This document shows, in pieces, positions 45,586-54,570 of a stretch of 64,000 nucleotides of DNA (position 1 is the first letter of the stretch; each line of letters begins with the position of its first letter). Under the pieces are notes generated by a model. That model was not told the DNA's origin. It worked only from the letters and a program-made list of their open reading frames with translations, and made no database searches. A program made the position numbers and the translations under genes. The DNA comes from a virus: IMG/VR virus record IMGVR_UViG_3300036861_000632, positions 1 to 64,000 of that record, one strand, 5' to 3'.

Positions 45586-46607
45586 ACTTTGATTTCCACC
45601 CTTTCCTCTTTTTCTTCCTCCGGCTCCGGCTCGTGAAACACAGCCATCTGATCCACGGTTCCAAGGATCATCCATGGTTCCGGCGCGCACAGTGTCCAGC
45701 CGTTGATGCCATTCGTGGAATCATCGTAGCCCGGCCAGCGGTCCTCCGCCAGACAGCGCGCGTACAGCTTGAGGGCGAGGCGATAGTTCGCGCGCCCGAT
45801 CTGCACGTATTCATCCGTGGCCAGTTCCCGTCCCGGCTCGAAGGGCCGTTTGTTTTCCTGAATGGCCCATGCCCAGTCAATCCGGTTCTCGCCCGTCGCC
45901 TTGTTGTAAACGTCCAGATAGAGCGCCGCCTGCGTATGGTAGTGGTAATCGAACACGGAACGTTTCCAGCGCCGGGGATTGACGCTCTTGGCCGTCTTGT
46001 AATCCGCCAGCCGCCGCCCGAATTCGGGATGCTTCACGTCCGGCTTGAGGTCGATCAATGTCTTGATGGGGATGGTCAGCCCGGTGGCCTTGTCCACGTA
46101 TTCCGCCGTGCAATAGACCTGACGCTCGGAACAGTCGATCAACTCTTTGATCTTCGCGTCGTTCAACAGTGCGGTGCGGGCGTCGAGCGCGTCCTTCTTG
46201 AGCTTCGTGTTGACGACCGTGCGCCCGGCTTCCTTCTGTTCGGCTTTCCACGCCTTGCAGACGTTCGCGTTGCCGGACCAGTCCTTGATCTCGCCTTTGT
46301 CGTTCCGGTACGTCAGCGGCGTCTCGACGAACTTCTTGACGAACTGTTCCGGGGTGATGATGAGGCAGTCGAGGCAGTTGCCAAACACCAGCGAGGGCGA
46401 TTCCTTTTCGTCCTCGTCTTCCTCCACTTCACCAACCCGCCAGCGATGCGGGCATTCGAGGAAGTCCATCAACTCGCCGCGCGACATGACGAACTCTTTG
46501 TCGCCGCGTCGGGCGGTCTGCTTGTGGTAAACCGCCGGGTCGAAGTTCGCGCCGACGACCTTGGCGGTGACGAACGGGCTGGGGAGTTCGGTGGGTGGGG
46601 CGCTCAC
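45582..46607 (-). CDS. RecE-like PD-(D/E)XK exonuclease
   Basis: 341 aa from a GTG at 46607 (GTGA overlap). The N-terminal 'FVMSRGELMDFLECPHRWRV' resembles the RecB-type entry helix with a Cys-Pro. The core 'TIPIKTLIDLKPDVKHPEFG' carries the catalytic Asp, and 'LADYKTAKSVNP' the D-x-K. 'YHTQAALYLDVYN' supplies the Q-x3-Y motif seen in RecE/Exo VIII nucleases. Paired with the Sak4-like ATPase two genes upstream it forms a phage recombination module that resects double-strand ends. Confidence 0.85.
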   Translation of the reverse strand: MSAPPTELPSPFVTAKVVGANFDPAVYHKQTARRGDKEFVMSRGELMDFLECPHRWRVGEVEEDEDEKESPSLVFGNCLDCLIITPEQFVKKFVETPLTYRNDKGEIKDWSGNANVCKAWKAEQKEAGRTVVNTKLKKDALDARTALLNDAKIKELIDCSERQVYCTAEYVDKATGLTIPIKTLIDLKPDVKHPEFGRRLADYKTAKSVNPRRWKRSVFDYHYHTQAALYLDVYNKATGENRIDWAWAIQENKRPFEPGRELATDEYVQIGRANYRLALKLYARCLAEDRWPGYDDSTNGINGWTLCAPEPWMILGTVDQMAVFHEPEPEEEKEERVEIKV

Positions 46608-47806
46608 AGCAACCCCGCTCTCTTTTCGACCCATGCGGCAAACGCTTCCACCTTCGCCGTGATCTCCGCCATTGCGGCCAGTCCCTTCTCGGTTTCGAGC
46701 GTCGGCAGTTGGATCATGCGGATGGCCACGGCCAGCACCATGAGCTTGTCCTTTTCCGGTGCCATCTTCGCCGCCTCGGCGGCAGCGCGGGCTTTTTTCT
46801 TCGCCTCGTCCTCGGCCCGTTTACGCTCGGCGAGTTCCGCCTCGGCCTTCTCGCGGGCTTCCCGCTCCGCTTTGTTCTTCGCCTCAATCGCCTCGCGTTC
46901 TTTGACAGCAAGTTCCATCGCAGCGTCGCGTTCAGCTTTCACCTTTTTCTCGGCGGCTTCCATTGCGGCCCTCGCCTTCGCCAGTTCCCGTTGCAACAGC
47001 GCGGCGGCTTCGGCCTCGGCGGCGGCACGCTCCTTGTCGGCCTTCTCTTTCGCTTCGCGCGCGGCTTTGGCATCGGCTTCACGTTGCGCCTTCGCTGCCG
47101 CCTCAATCGCCTCGCGTTCGACACGGGCCTTCTCGGCGGCGATGGCGGCGGCTTCTTCGGCGGCCTTGCGGTCGGCGGCAGCCTTTTCCAATTCCGCCTT
47201 CAACCGTTCGTTCTCGATGCGCTGGGCTTCGATGCGGTCGGCTTCCGCCTTGGCCGCCGCCTCGGCATCCTGCTTTTCCTTCAACTCTCGTGCCAGCCGG
47301 ACAGACTGGGCATCCTTCGCGTCCTGCAACACTTTGGCGTATTCCGCGTCGGGCATCTTGCCGAGATCAATCAGGATCGGCCCGCTCAACAGCGGCGTGA
47401 TCTCCGCCGTTCGGGCCACGCGCTTTTCTTCCTCGATGCGCGCCTGTTCGCGTTCCTCGAATTGTTCCTGCTCCAACAGCCGCGTCTCCAGAGGCTCGAT
47501 GGCTTCCTTGAGCTTCTTGGCCGCGCCATCAATCCGCTGCTTCTCGCGCAGGGCGGCTTCGCCAAGCTCCCGGCGCCGGTTCTCGATCTCGACCCGGAGG
47601 TCTTTGAGCGCGAGCCGGGTCTGCCGGGCGAGCTTCATCTCGGCCTTCTGCGTTACGTCCGTGACGGTCAACGTCTCGGCGGTGAGTTTGAATTTCGCGA
47701 CCTTCTGCTCGAAGGATTGCCAGATGTCCGGCAGATCGGCGCGTTTGGTGGGGAGTTCGGCGTCCTTGGGGACGAGTTCAACGGGGGCTTGTTCGGTTGC
47801 GGTCAT
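46604..47806 (-). CDS. Coiled-coil protein of the recombination operon
   Basis: 400 aa. Residues ~50-130 are helical ('ALKDLRVEIENRRRELGEAA') and resemble DUF1351-type phage proteins that accompany recombinases. Residues ~170-360 are an extreme Ala/Glu/Lys/Arg coiled coil (repeats of AEAEAA, KAEREA, EEAAA). The length of the coil suggests a rod or scaffold that spaces partners. Located between the ATPase and the nuclease, so a shared role in recombination is likely. Confidence 0.6.
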   Translation of the reverse strand: MTATEQAPVELVPKDAELPTKRADLPDIWQSFEQKVAKFKLTAETLTVTDVTQKAEMKLARQTRLALKDLRVEIENRRRELGEAALREKQRIDGAAKKLKEAIEPLETRLLEQEQFEEREQARIEEEKRVARTAEITPLLSGPILIDLGKMPDAEYAKVLQDAKDAQSVRLARELKEKQDAEAAAKAEADRIEAQRIENERLKAELEKAAADRKAAEEAAAIAAEKARVEREAIEAAAKAQREADAKAAREAKEKADKERAAAEAEAAALLQRELAKARAAMEAAEKKVKAERDAAMELAVKEREAIEAKNKAEREAREKAEAELAERKRAEDEAKKKARAAAEAAKMAPEKDKLMVLAVAIRMIQLPTLETEKGLAAMAEITAKVEAFAAWVEKRAGLL

Positions 47807-47809
47807 AGG

Positions 47810-48826
47810 TCATGTGTGTTTTTCGATTTGGGAAATCAACTCCAACAGGGCGGGTCTGCTGGTCGGAACCTTAGAGAGCGCCCAAGCTTCCAAGGGCTGA
47901 TCCGGCATTATGAATCCCTTGTCGATCGCGTATTGGAACGCCCGATCCTTAAAGGGTTGCAGTTGCGCGATGAACCATGTGCGGGTTGCTTCCGTGGCTT
48001 CTTTGGGCGGGGCGGGCGTTGATGCGGCGGGTTGTGCGGTGGGCGCGGAGGTTGGTGGTTTGCCAGCGTTATTGCACCAAGCGGCGATGGCCGCGCCGTG
48101 AGCTTGCGACATTCTCTCTGTTTCCGGCTTTGGCAGAATCGCACCCAGACTCGGATGGGAAATCTTGGCGTGCGGGTAGGGCATCCGAATCAATCCGCCC
48201 CTGCCTTCTTCCTGATAAGTCTCGAAGGCAATTAAGGCTTCAAAGATCAGCTTTTTGTCGAAAATCGGAAGCGTCGTTTTGCTCGTGACGATCTGCGACT
48301 TGCCCTTGTCGTCTTTGATGAGTTGTGATTTTTCCTCGCCGCGAAAGCAGCCGATGATCGGTATTTTTGCGCGCATCAGCTTGTCTTTGAAAACTTGCAG
48401 TCGCGCCTTGGGTTCTTTCCACGCGCGCCAGCTTGCCGCCTCGCGCTTGGCCCAATCGTTGCCAACCATGCGGTCAAGAATCTCCTCGTGCATCTCAAGG
48501 ACTCCATCGGGGCCGGACCAGAGATGGCTGAGAGAGTCTATGACACCAACGTCGGCGTTGTTCTCCATCGTTTCAATCAGTTCGCAATACCGTTCCGGTG
48601 TGAACGGCGGCTGGAAATCAATGTGGCTGAATCCGCCATCGACCTGATCGGCGCAAAGCAAAGCCCTTCCGTTTTCCGTGTCGCCACAAACAACCCGGCC
48701 CTTGGGTCCGGCCATTCCGCGGGCCATCAAGAGTGCGCTCAGGCTTTTGCCGCCGCCTGTGCCGCCCCAAATGAAGATGAGCGGGATGATCCCCTTGCGA
48801 GCGGCGGGTGTTATTGTGAATGGCAT
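47810..48826 (-). CDS. Sak4-like RecA-fold recombination ATPase
   Basis: 338 aa. Walker A GGTGGGKS (21-28) follows the typical N-terminus 'FTITPAARKGIIPLIFIWGG'. Walker B 'DVGVIDSLSHLW' lies around 92-103. The C-terminal ~100 residues are a Pro/Ala-rich linker and a helical domain that may bind single-strand binding protein. Sak4-type proteins anneal or load strands during phage recombination; the RecE-like nuclease two genes on fits that. It overlaps the preceding HNH gene by 16 bp. Confidence 0.8.
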   Translation of the reverse strand: MPFTITPAARKGIIPLIFIWGGTGGGKSLSALLMARGMAGPKGRVVCGDTENGRALLCADQVDGGFSHIDFQPPFTPERYCELIETMENNADVGVIDSLSHLWSGPDGVLEMHEEILDRMVGNDWAKREAASWRAWKEPKARLQVFKDKLMRAKIPIIGCFRGEEKSQLIKDDKGKSQIVTSKTTLPIFDKKLIFEALIAFETYQEEGRGGLIRMPYPHAKISHPSLGAILPKPETERMSQAHGAAIAAWCNNAGKPPTSAPTAQPAASTPAPPKEATEATRTWFIAQLQPFKDRAFQYAIDKGFIMPDQPLEAWALSKVPTSRPALLELISQIEKHT

Positions 48827-49494
48827 GAATTTATTGGGGTTGTGAGTGTCCGGGTGTCAGCCCAGCCACGGTAGCTGCGCGCCAGAATCGTCCCGGCTCC
48901 AATTCCTGTTTTGCGCCCCCACTCCGCCGCGGAAAGGGTAACTCCATTCAGCGTGAACAAGTGGTTCGACCGACGGTTGTTGGCTTGAGCCGTGCGGGTG
49001 GCCCATTCGCAATTATCAGGGTTGTATCCGTCATTGTTGTTCTTACGCTCGATGGTGTGTTTTGGGGTTGGCCTCGTTCCCATGTCGGCGAGAAAAGCGG
49101 CGAATGATTTCTGCCATCGGTCGCAAACCGTAATGCCCCTGCCTCCGTAGCGATGATAAACCGGGTTTCTTTTGTCCTGACACCTTTGCCGCATTGATGA
49201 CCAAACCTTCCATTCCGCAGACTTGCCGTTTCTCCTTGAGCAGCAACCGTGAATCAGCTTTCGACTTGACGAGAGTTCGCTCTGGAGGCATCCGCAACTT
49301 GCGATCCTGCCAGATTTTATGTGATCCACGCGGATGAATTTTTCGGTGCCGCAATCGCATCGGCATTTGACCTTTTTCCGCCATGCGGCATCCTTTGTGA
49401 ATTCCCGCAAGATCGTAAGGCGTCCAAATTTACCCTCAATCAACGGTTTAACCCCCGCGCGAGTGGCCGGCTTGATGGTGAATGATTCGCTCAT
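48811..49494 (-). CDS. HNH-type endonuclease with an ATPase-like N-terminal tag
   Basis: 227 aa from the ATG at 49494 (ATGA). The body is a free-standing HNH/zinc-binding phage endonuclease: 'KFGRLTILREF', 'KCRCDCGTEKFI', 'ASCGCLQSE', 'YHRYGGRGITVCDRW', and the core 'TIERKNNNDGYNPDNCEWAT' ending '..ANNRRSN'. The first ~18 residues ('ESFTIKPATRAGVKPLI') instead match the N-terminus of the Sak4-like ATPase encoded next ('FTITPAARKGIIPLI'). It therefore looks like a mobile endonuclease inserted at the start of an ATPase gene. Confidence 0.85.
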   Translation of the reverse strand: MSESFTIKPATRAGVKPLIEGKFGRLTILREFTKDAAWRKKVKCRCDCGTEKFIRVDHIKSGRIASCGCLQSELSSSRKLIHGCCSRRNGKSAEWKVWSSMRQRCQDKRNPVYHRYGGRGITVCDRWQKSFAAFLADMGTRPTPKHTIERKNNNDGYNPDNCEWATRTAQANNRRSNHLFTLNGVTLSAAEWGRKTGIGAGTILARSYRGWADTRTLTTPINSCHSQ

Positions 49495-49970
49495 CGCCTG
49501 GCTCCTTTCTTCCGTTTCTCCTGCAACTCGACGACGCGCTTGGTCAGCTTTTCGACCTTCTCGCATTCGTGATTCAGCCGTGCCCGAAACACGGCGTTCT
49601 CGGCAATCAGTTCGTCGGCGCGGTTGCGGTTCAGCGCGATTTCATGCCGGAGCGTTTCCACGATGTCGCTGTGCCGCCGTTGGAAGAACGGCAGCGTTTC
49701 GTGGAGCAGCAGGAACCGGCGCGCGAATTCGGTGCGCAAGTGTTCCGAGACGGCATCAATCTGTTTCAGGTCGGCTGCCGATGTCTGGTCGCGGGATTCA
49801 TCGGCGAGGTAGGCGTAGAGTTCTTCGGAGGTGATGAAGGGTTGCATTTGCGGCTTTGACAGTTGCGTGGTTGCGTAGCACTCGTCTGGATTCATGGCTG
49901 CTTTGGGTTTTGGTTCAAAAAGCGTTTGGTCGTTCCAGATTCCGATGTATTTCACTGGTGGGGTTCGCAT
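49491..49970 (-). CDS. Helical phage protein, unknown
   Basis: 159 aa. The first ~45 residues are polar; the rest is a charged coiled coil ('HSDIVETLRHEIALNRNRAD', 'NHECEKVEKLTKRVVELQEK'). Unknown, but its position in the DNA-recombination block suggests a DNA-linked role. Confidence 0.5.
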   Translation of the reverse strand: MRTPPVKYIGIWNDQTLFEPKPKAAMNPDECYATTQLSKPQMQPFITSEELYAYLADESRDQTSAADLKQIDAVSEHLRTEFARRFLLLHETLPFFQRRHSDIVETLRHEIALNRNRADELIAENAVFRARLNHECEKVEKLTKRVVELQEKRKKGARR

Positions 49971-49971
49971 G

Positions 49972-50166
49972 TCAGGTTGCTGACTGTAATACGGACGACC
50001 CGTTCCTGGCTACTTCTTTCGCAAACAAAACGGCAGGCTTGAGGCGATTTGCATTCTTCACCACGTCGCCAGCCGTATCAACCACGCAATAACGGCCAGA
50101 TCGCCTGGGTTTCACGTTCTCGCGCAGGCAGATGTTGAGCTTGCCGATGGTGCGGATGATTTTCAT
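49972..50166 (-). CDS. Small basic protein
   Basis: 64 aa from the ATG at 50166 (ATGA). Basic and beta-rich: 'IGKLNICLRENVKPRRSGRY' then 'VVKNANRLKPAVLFAKEVA'. Unknown. Confidence 0.55.
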   Translation of the reverse strand: MKIIRTIGKLNICLRENVKPRRSGRYCVVDTAGDVVKNANRLKPAVLFAKEVARNGSSVLQSAT

Positions 50167-50612
50167 GTGGCTGGTTCGCCCACCGACCAGTCCGGGTCGC
50201 CATTGGCGTCCGTCTTGATGCCTGGACGGCCGGGGTAATCCGCAAAGGCCGCCCGGCTGTTTTCGGAGAGCGTAAGGCACTCGATGTTGTCCAGCGTGTA
50301 GCCCTTGGTACTATCCTTGCGGTTGATGGAAAAACAGTGGGCCTTCTTGCCGGACATGATCCGGTAGCCCGTGTCGTGCGCGAACTTCTCGAATTGCTCG
50401 CGGGTCAGCTTGAAGTCGTGCCCGCGTTCCTTCGCGCGATTGCGCAGCTTGGCGAAGGCATAGGAGAGCGGATGATTCTCGCGCCACTGACGCGCGCGAC
50501 ATTTGCCGCATTTGGGCGACTTCTCGGACAACTGCACGATGTTCCGGCAGTACTTCGTGCAACACTTCTTGGGGAAGGTTGAGCGGGGGAGATGGATCAG
50601 GGGGCGGGTCAT
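50163..50612 (-). CDS. HNH-like zinc protein
   Basis: 149 aa. Cys pairs in 'KKCCTKYCRN' and 'SPKCGKCRARQWR' bind zinc. The C-terminal part 'CFSINRKDSTKGYTLDNIEC' and 'LTLSENSRAAF' follows the His-Asn-His scaffold (N-RxD...GYt.dNi..Lt..eN.r), though the first His is replaced in this phrase by Phe/Ser. It may be an endonuclease or a DNA-binding relative. Coupled to the helicase-side gene by ATGA. Confidence 0.65.
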   Translation of the reverse strand: MTRPLIHLPRSTFPKKCCTKYCRNIVQLSEKSPKCGKCRARQWRENHPLSYAFAKLRNRAKERGHDFKLTREQFEKFAHDTGYRIMSGKKAHCFSINRKDSTKGYTLDNIECLTLSENSRAAFADYPGRPGIKTDANGDPDWSVGEPAT

Positions 50613-50806
50613 GCGGCTTCTTTCGATCTCGCCAGAATGCGTTGAATGTCCAGATCGTTCGCGCAGGCCGCGAGCATCACCCCATCCGCCTCCGTCAAGT
50701 CGCCGTGCGGTGCTTCGAGCAGTTCAAAATAAAGTCGCGCCTTTGCCAGCACGATTTTTTCTCGCGGGGTCATCTCGGCCATTTGTTTGCGGAAAAAGTC
50801 GGGCAT
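50609..50806 (-). CDS. Small helical protein after the helicase
   Basis: 65 aa from the ATG at 50806, one base after the helicase stop. Helical, acidic ('MTPREKIVLAKARLYFELLE', 'LTEADGVMLAACANDLDIQR'). Possibly a helicase accessory factor, on position only. Confidence 0.5.
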   Translation of the reverse strand: MPDFFRKQMAEMTPREKIVLAKARLYFELLEAPHGDLTEADGVMLAACANDLDIQRILARSKEAA

Positions 50807-50807
50807 G

Positions 50808-52238
50808 TCAGATGTCACTAGGCACATCGTCGCTGGAGACTTTGGAGGCTGTCTCGAAGCGGGTGAAACTTTTGAGGAAGGTGAAATGCAGGTCGCCACA
50901 GCAGCCATTTCTTTGCTTCGCTATCAGAAGGTTCACCTGCTCGGTGTCACTGTAAATGTCGCCTTCCTCTGCGTTTGGCCGGTACAGCAACCCTACCAAA
51001 TCAGCATCCGCTTCAATCTGGCCAGATTGACGCAAATCGCTGAGTTTCGGCTTTGCGCCCGCCTCTCGTTTTTCGATCTCCCGGTTTAGCTGGCAGAGAA
51101 CCACCACTGGAATATTGAGTTCCTTGGCGAGTCCCTTGATCCCGCGGGAGATGTCGGCGGTTTCCTGCTCCTTGTTCTCGGCACGCCGGTCTGTCGAGTG
51201 CAACAGTTGCAGGTAGTCAACGACGAGCAGCTTGATTCCGTGCTGCTGCTGCATTCTGCGGGCCTTGGCGCGAAGTTGCAGGATGGAAAGCCCGCTGGAG
51301 TCGTCGATGTAGATGGGTGATTCGCCGATCTTTCCGGCGGCGTTGGTGATCCGAGGAAAATCCCGCTCCGCGAGGAATCCTTCGCGCACGTTGCGCACGT
51401 TCACCCGGCCGCAGGAACAGATCATCCGCAGGACAAGTGAATCCGCGGTCATTTCGAGGCTGAAAATTCCGACGGGGAGCTTGAGTTCAAGGGCGACGTG
51501 CTCGGCGATATTCATTGCCATCGAAGTTTTTCCAAGACCGGGCCTCGCCGCTATCACAATCATGTCCCCCGGATGCAGTCCCGTCGTGATCTTGTCGAAA
51601 TCGCTGAACCCGGTGGACAACCCCGTGACGGCGCCTTGGTTCTGGTGATACTTCTCAATCGTATCGACGGCCTTGTGGACGAGTAGTTTGATGGGCAGGG
51701 TGCCGGTGCCGCGATCGCGCTCCTGACTCAGCTTGAGCACATCGGTTTCAAATTCGTCCAGCACTTCGTCCGTCTCGCCCTGATACTCGTAAGCCCGGCC
51801 CACGAACTCCGTGCATACGCGGATGGATTTTCGCAGGACGTACTTGTCCCATACGATGTCGAGATAGTATTCAATGGATGATGCCGACGGCACGGCGTCG
51901 GGCAGGGCGGCGAGATACGAGAGGCCGCCGACGGATTCGAGTTGGTTCTTGTCCTTGAGGCGCTGCGAGAGGGTGACGAGATCAATGGTGATCCGGGCGT
52001 CGAACATGGCGACCAGTTCATCGAAAACGGTTTGGTGTCGAAGGTCGTATAGCTGGTCGCTGTTCTTGATACGCTCGATGGCGATGGGCAGGGAGACGGC
52101 GGGGTCGAGCAAGAGGCAGCCGATCACGGCTTGTTCCGCCTCGGTTGACGATGGGGGAAGTCTTTCAAGGCGCGAGAGATCAATCGGATGATCCCCGCGT
52201 CGGCGCGAGGCTCTAAGGTCTGTGGGTTCGTCGCTCAT
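50808..52238 (-). CDS. dnaB: Replicative DNA helicase (DnaB family)
   Basis: 476 aa from the ATG at 52238 (ATGA). N-terminal 'PPSSTEAEQAVIGCLLLDP' is the DnaB start. Walker A 'ARPGLGKTSMA' around 231-241, 'FSLEMTADSLVLRM' (H1a/H2-linked), Walker B 'KLLVVDYLQLL', 'VVVLCQLNREIE' and 'DLRQSGQIEADADLVGLLYR' are all canonical. It unwinds the fork as a hexamer. The initiator-like gene 1.4 kb upstream probably recruits it. Note the intact 'SGQIEADADLV' motif of the arginine-finger region. Confidence 0.96.
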   Translation of the reverse strand: MSDEPTDLRASRRRGDHPIDLSRLERLPPSSTEAEQAVIGCLLLDPAVSLPIAIERIKNSDQLYDLRHQTVFDELVAMFDARITIDLVTLSQRLKDKNQLESVGGLSYLAALPDAVPSASSIEYYLDIVWDKYVLRKSIRVCTEFVGRAYEYQGETDEVLDEFETDVLKLSQERDRGTGTLPIKLLVHKAVDTIEKYHQNQGAVTGLSTGFSDFDKITTGLHPGDMIVIAARPGLGKTSMAMNIAEHVALELKLPVGIFSLEMTADSLVLRMICSCGRVNVRNVREGFLAERDFPRITNAAGKIGESPIYIDDSSGLSILQLRAKARRMQQQHGIKLLVVDYLQLLHSTDRRAENKEQETADISRGIKGLAKELNIPVVVLCQLNREIEKREAGAKPKLSDLRQSGQIEADADLVGLLYRPNAEEGDIYSDTEQVNLLIAKQRNGCCGDLHFTFLKSFTRFETASKVSSDDVPSDI

Positions 52239-52492
52239 TGCTCTTTCCAATTCCTGATGGACAGGAGCCGCCCGGCACCGTCCATCGTGACCACCTTGGT
52301 CAAGCGCAGGGGTACATGCTGAAACGTCGGCAGGTTTTTGTTTCGTGGTCGTGGCACGTCGAAGGAGAACGTGACGTACCAGCGCCGCCGGGCGGTGTAA
52401 ATTTCTTCCAAGAGCAGGCGGACGCCGGGGAATACATGCCGGCAGTGATGGCGGGCGAGACGAATGAACTTTTTGGATTCAGGGATGGTCAT
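52235..52492 (-). CDS. Small basic protein upstream of DnaB
   Basis: 85 aa from the ATG at 52492. Rich in Arg/Lys/His with 'FIRLARHHCRHVFPGVRLLL' and 'RRRWYVTFSFDVPRPRNKN'. Both ends overlap neighbours by four bases. Could be a helicase-loading or DNA-binding factor, by position only. Confidence 0.55.
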   Translation of the reverse strand: MTIPESKKFIRLARHHCRHVFPGVRLLLEEIYTARRRWYVTFSFDVPRPRNKNLPTFQHVPLRLTKVVTMDGAGRLLSIRNWKEQ

Positions 52493-53394
52493 GGGTTTGT
52501 TTTGGCATTCAGTTTCCGTCGGTCGCTTTTTGCCGCTTCCGAATACCAGTAGGCCGGGGTGTTTCCAGCCCCAGGCCACCAAGGACGGTAGCCTTCCGGC
52601 GCTCTCTGGATTTCCGGCTTAGGTTTGGTGGCGCAGCTTTTCTCCATTCTGCCAAAGCAGTTGAAATCAATGTCCCGCACGTTGGTCGGTCTGAGCAGAT
52701 CCAGGATCGTCGATTTCAAGGCGCGGTCGCACTTTCGTTTGAATGGATTGCCGCGCACTTGCAGTTCCGCCCGGTTCATCTTTGGAAGCACATGGCCGAG
52801 TTTATTGGTTCTGAACTGACGCATCCACCACAGCAGGCCACGGCTCAAGTTGTCGCCACTGTCCTTGTGCTCCGGCCTGCGTTTGTAAAGCCCGAAGATT
52901 CTTCCCTTTTTGTCCGGCCCATAGGCGTACACCAGCGTTTCATCTGGATCATCCTTTTTCGTTGTTCCCAGCGTATAGAGTTTGCCTCCCTCTTGTCGCC
53001 ACCAGCGCAATGTCCCGGCATCCAATCTGCGGATAAATCGCGCCCGGCCAATGTCGCATTCCAGCTTGACGCCAACCGCCTTGGTAAAGCGCACACCAAA
53101 GCTCAGTTCAATCTGATGCGCGGTGCGGCGCTCCGGCCAGCCGCCCAGGTAGGGAGTGACGCCAAGATACAGCCCTTTGATCGGCGTGGTCAGGCACCAC
53201 GACATGAGGTTCTTGTAATCGTCACTGCCCTGGTTCGGCCAGCCAAAGCGGCGCAGCATGTAACAGGCGAGCCACGGGCCGGGCATTTCTTCGCCGAAGA
53301 CTTCCAAGGCCAGCTTCCCGGCGTCTCCCGCGTGGCCGCTGTCCCACCTTGGTTTATCCGGCGCCGAAGTGATGAAGGATGTTTTTTTGTTCAT
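52489..53394 (-). CDS. Unknown protein of the replication block
   Basis: 301 aa, basic and Trp/Arg-rich. 'PWLACYMLRRFGWPNQGSDD' and 'GLYLGVTPYLGGWPERRTAH' may form a compact alpha/beta domain; the C-terminus is basic ('RKLNAKTNP'). It lies between the initiator-like gene and the helicase and is coupled on both sides (ATGA). A role in replication initiation is likely, but no family motif was recognised. Confidence 0.55.
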   Translation of the reverse strand: MNKKTSFITSAPDKPRWDSGHAGDAGKLALEVFGEEMPGPWLACYMLRRFGWPNQGSDDYKNLMSWCLTTPIKGLYLGVTPYLGGWPERRTAHQIELSFGVRFTKAVGVKLECDIGRARFIRRLDAGTLRWWRQEGGKLYTLGTTKKDDPDETLVYAYGPDKKGRIFGLYKRRPEHKDSGDNLSRGLLWWMRQFRTNKLGHVLPKMNRAELQVRGNPFKRKCDRALKSTILDLLRPTNVRDIDFNCFGRMEKSCATKPKPEIQRAPEGYRPWWPGAGNTPAYWYSEAAKSDRRKLNAKTNP

Positions 53395-53621
53395 TGGAAT
53401 TTGCGGTTTAAGGACGCGCCAGTTGAACTTGCCCCCTCAATCAGCCGCACGACCCGCCGCAGGCACCAGACGCAATCGCATTCGCTGAGTTGGCCGAGGT
53501 CTTCCTGCCAGTGCTTGCCGCGCTTGAGCCGTCCGCCGCCGCACAGGGGCAGCCCCGCCTTGGCGATGTGCCGGCGGGCGCGCGGAGAGTTGATACGGCT
53601 GATGAGGTTTAGTCCTGGCAT
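53391..53621 (-). CDS. Small zinc-type protein
   Basis: 76 aa. Only one knuckle ('LSECDCVWCLRRV') is clear, with a further Cys near residue 27. Basic N-terminus (RINSPRARRHIAK). ATG at 53621 is preceded by GGAAAG. Unknown. Confidence 0.5.
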   Translation of the reverse strand: MPGLNLISRINSPRARRHIAKAGLPLCGGGRLKRGKHWQEDLGQLSECDCVWCLRRVVRLIEGASSTGASLNRKFQ

Positions 53622-53622
53622 A

Positions 53623-54525
53623 CTACTTTCCTTTTTTGATGATCTTCTGCCTGAGTTCTTCGATCTGCTTGGATAGCTGTTTGATTTCAGCCGCCGCTTC
53701 CGGTTTTATCATGTCGTGAAAGGTGCCCGCCGGCCGGAATGTCTTTTTTTCCTCAATGGCGATTTGTTCTTTGATGCGCGCGATCTGCGCCTCCATGTCC
53801 CGCACTGTGGTTTCGTATAATCGTGGTGATTGCGCAGACAGTTGTTTCTTTTCGTAATTGATCGTCCACTTGGTCAGCGCGGAGGAAAGTTTGATGTAGT
53901 AACCGCCCACCCGCCAGCCGTGCATGTCGTAGTGCGCGAAGAACAACTTGAGTTCCTGATCCGGCAAATCCTTCGCCTCCGGCATGGCCCTTACCTCGTC
54001 CAGCGTGGGAATGGTGAACGGGTTTACGGTCGCATCCGGCGGAACGTATTTCACATCGTCGAGCACGCCGGGGTAAAGTTCCCTGAAGGTATCCACCAGC
54101 CCGTGCTTGTGGAGCAGGCCGATGACGGGACGGTGCGTGGAACAGGTTTGCGTGAGCTTGCCGACGTTCTTCTCCGCTTCCTGATTCTCGACCTTCCAGG
54201 TCAGCCACACGAAGGGGATGAACTTGATGAGCCACCATTTGTTGCCGCGAATTATCATCACCTGCTTGCGCGCCTCGCATTTCTCCCCGATCAGATGTTC
54301 CGGGGGCGCGTTGAGTTCTTCGAGGAACGCCTTCCAGTCGATCTTGCGGGGCGGGTCCGTGCGGTGGAAGCCACAGCGGAACTCGGCCAGCTTGTAGTTC
54401 GGTTCCCACACGCCCGCGGCGTCGCAGGTGCCGCGGATGTACTTGAGGAGCAACTTGGAGTCCGGCATCAAACCCATGAACCATTCGTCTTCCCACTCCT
54501 CGGTGGCGGTCGGGCGCTTTGGCAT
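53623..54525 (-). CDS. Replication initiator / replisome organiser-like protein
   Basis: 300 aa. The N-terminus 'WEDEWFMGLMPDSKLLLKYI' with 'CDAAGVWEPNYKLAEF' matches the winged-helix start of phage replisome organisers. The later 'LKLFFAHYDMHGWRVGGYYI' with 'LSSALTKWTINYEKK' is the DnaD/initiator C-terminal signature (yyesnGWkvGk..mkdw...w..n). The last ~60 residues are a coiled coil. It probably recognises the origin and recruits DnaB encoded two genes on. A 45-bp gap with a GGCAATGCGTATAGCGTATGCC near-dyad precedes it. Confidence 0.75.
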   Translation of the reverse strand: MPKRPTATEEWEDEWFMGLMPDSKLLLKYIRGTCDAAGVWEPNYKLAEFRCGFHRTDPPRKIDWKAFLEELNAPPEHLIGEKCEARKQVMIIRGNKWWLIKFIPFVWLTWKVENQEAEKNVGKLTQTCSTHRPVIGLLHKHGLVDTFRELYPGVLDDVKYVPPDATVNPFTIPTLDEVRAMPEAKDLPDQELKLFFAHYDMHGWRVGGYYIKLSSALTKWTINYEKKQLSAQSPRLYETTVRDMEAQIARIKEQIAIEEKKTFRPAGTFHDMIKPEAAAEIKQLSKQIEELRQKIIKKGK

Positions 54526-54570
54526 ACGCTATACGCATTGCCGATTTTGGTTGTGTGCGGACATGGCAGC

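Noticed and set aside
45567-47900. Long plus-strand frame (777 codons) full of Ala/Ser/Phe
   Set aside because: It is the antisense of the Glu/Ala/Lys coiled-coil and nuclease genes; the composition mirrors that repeat and it has no motif or start signal.
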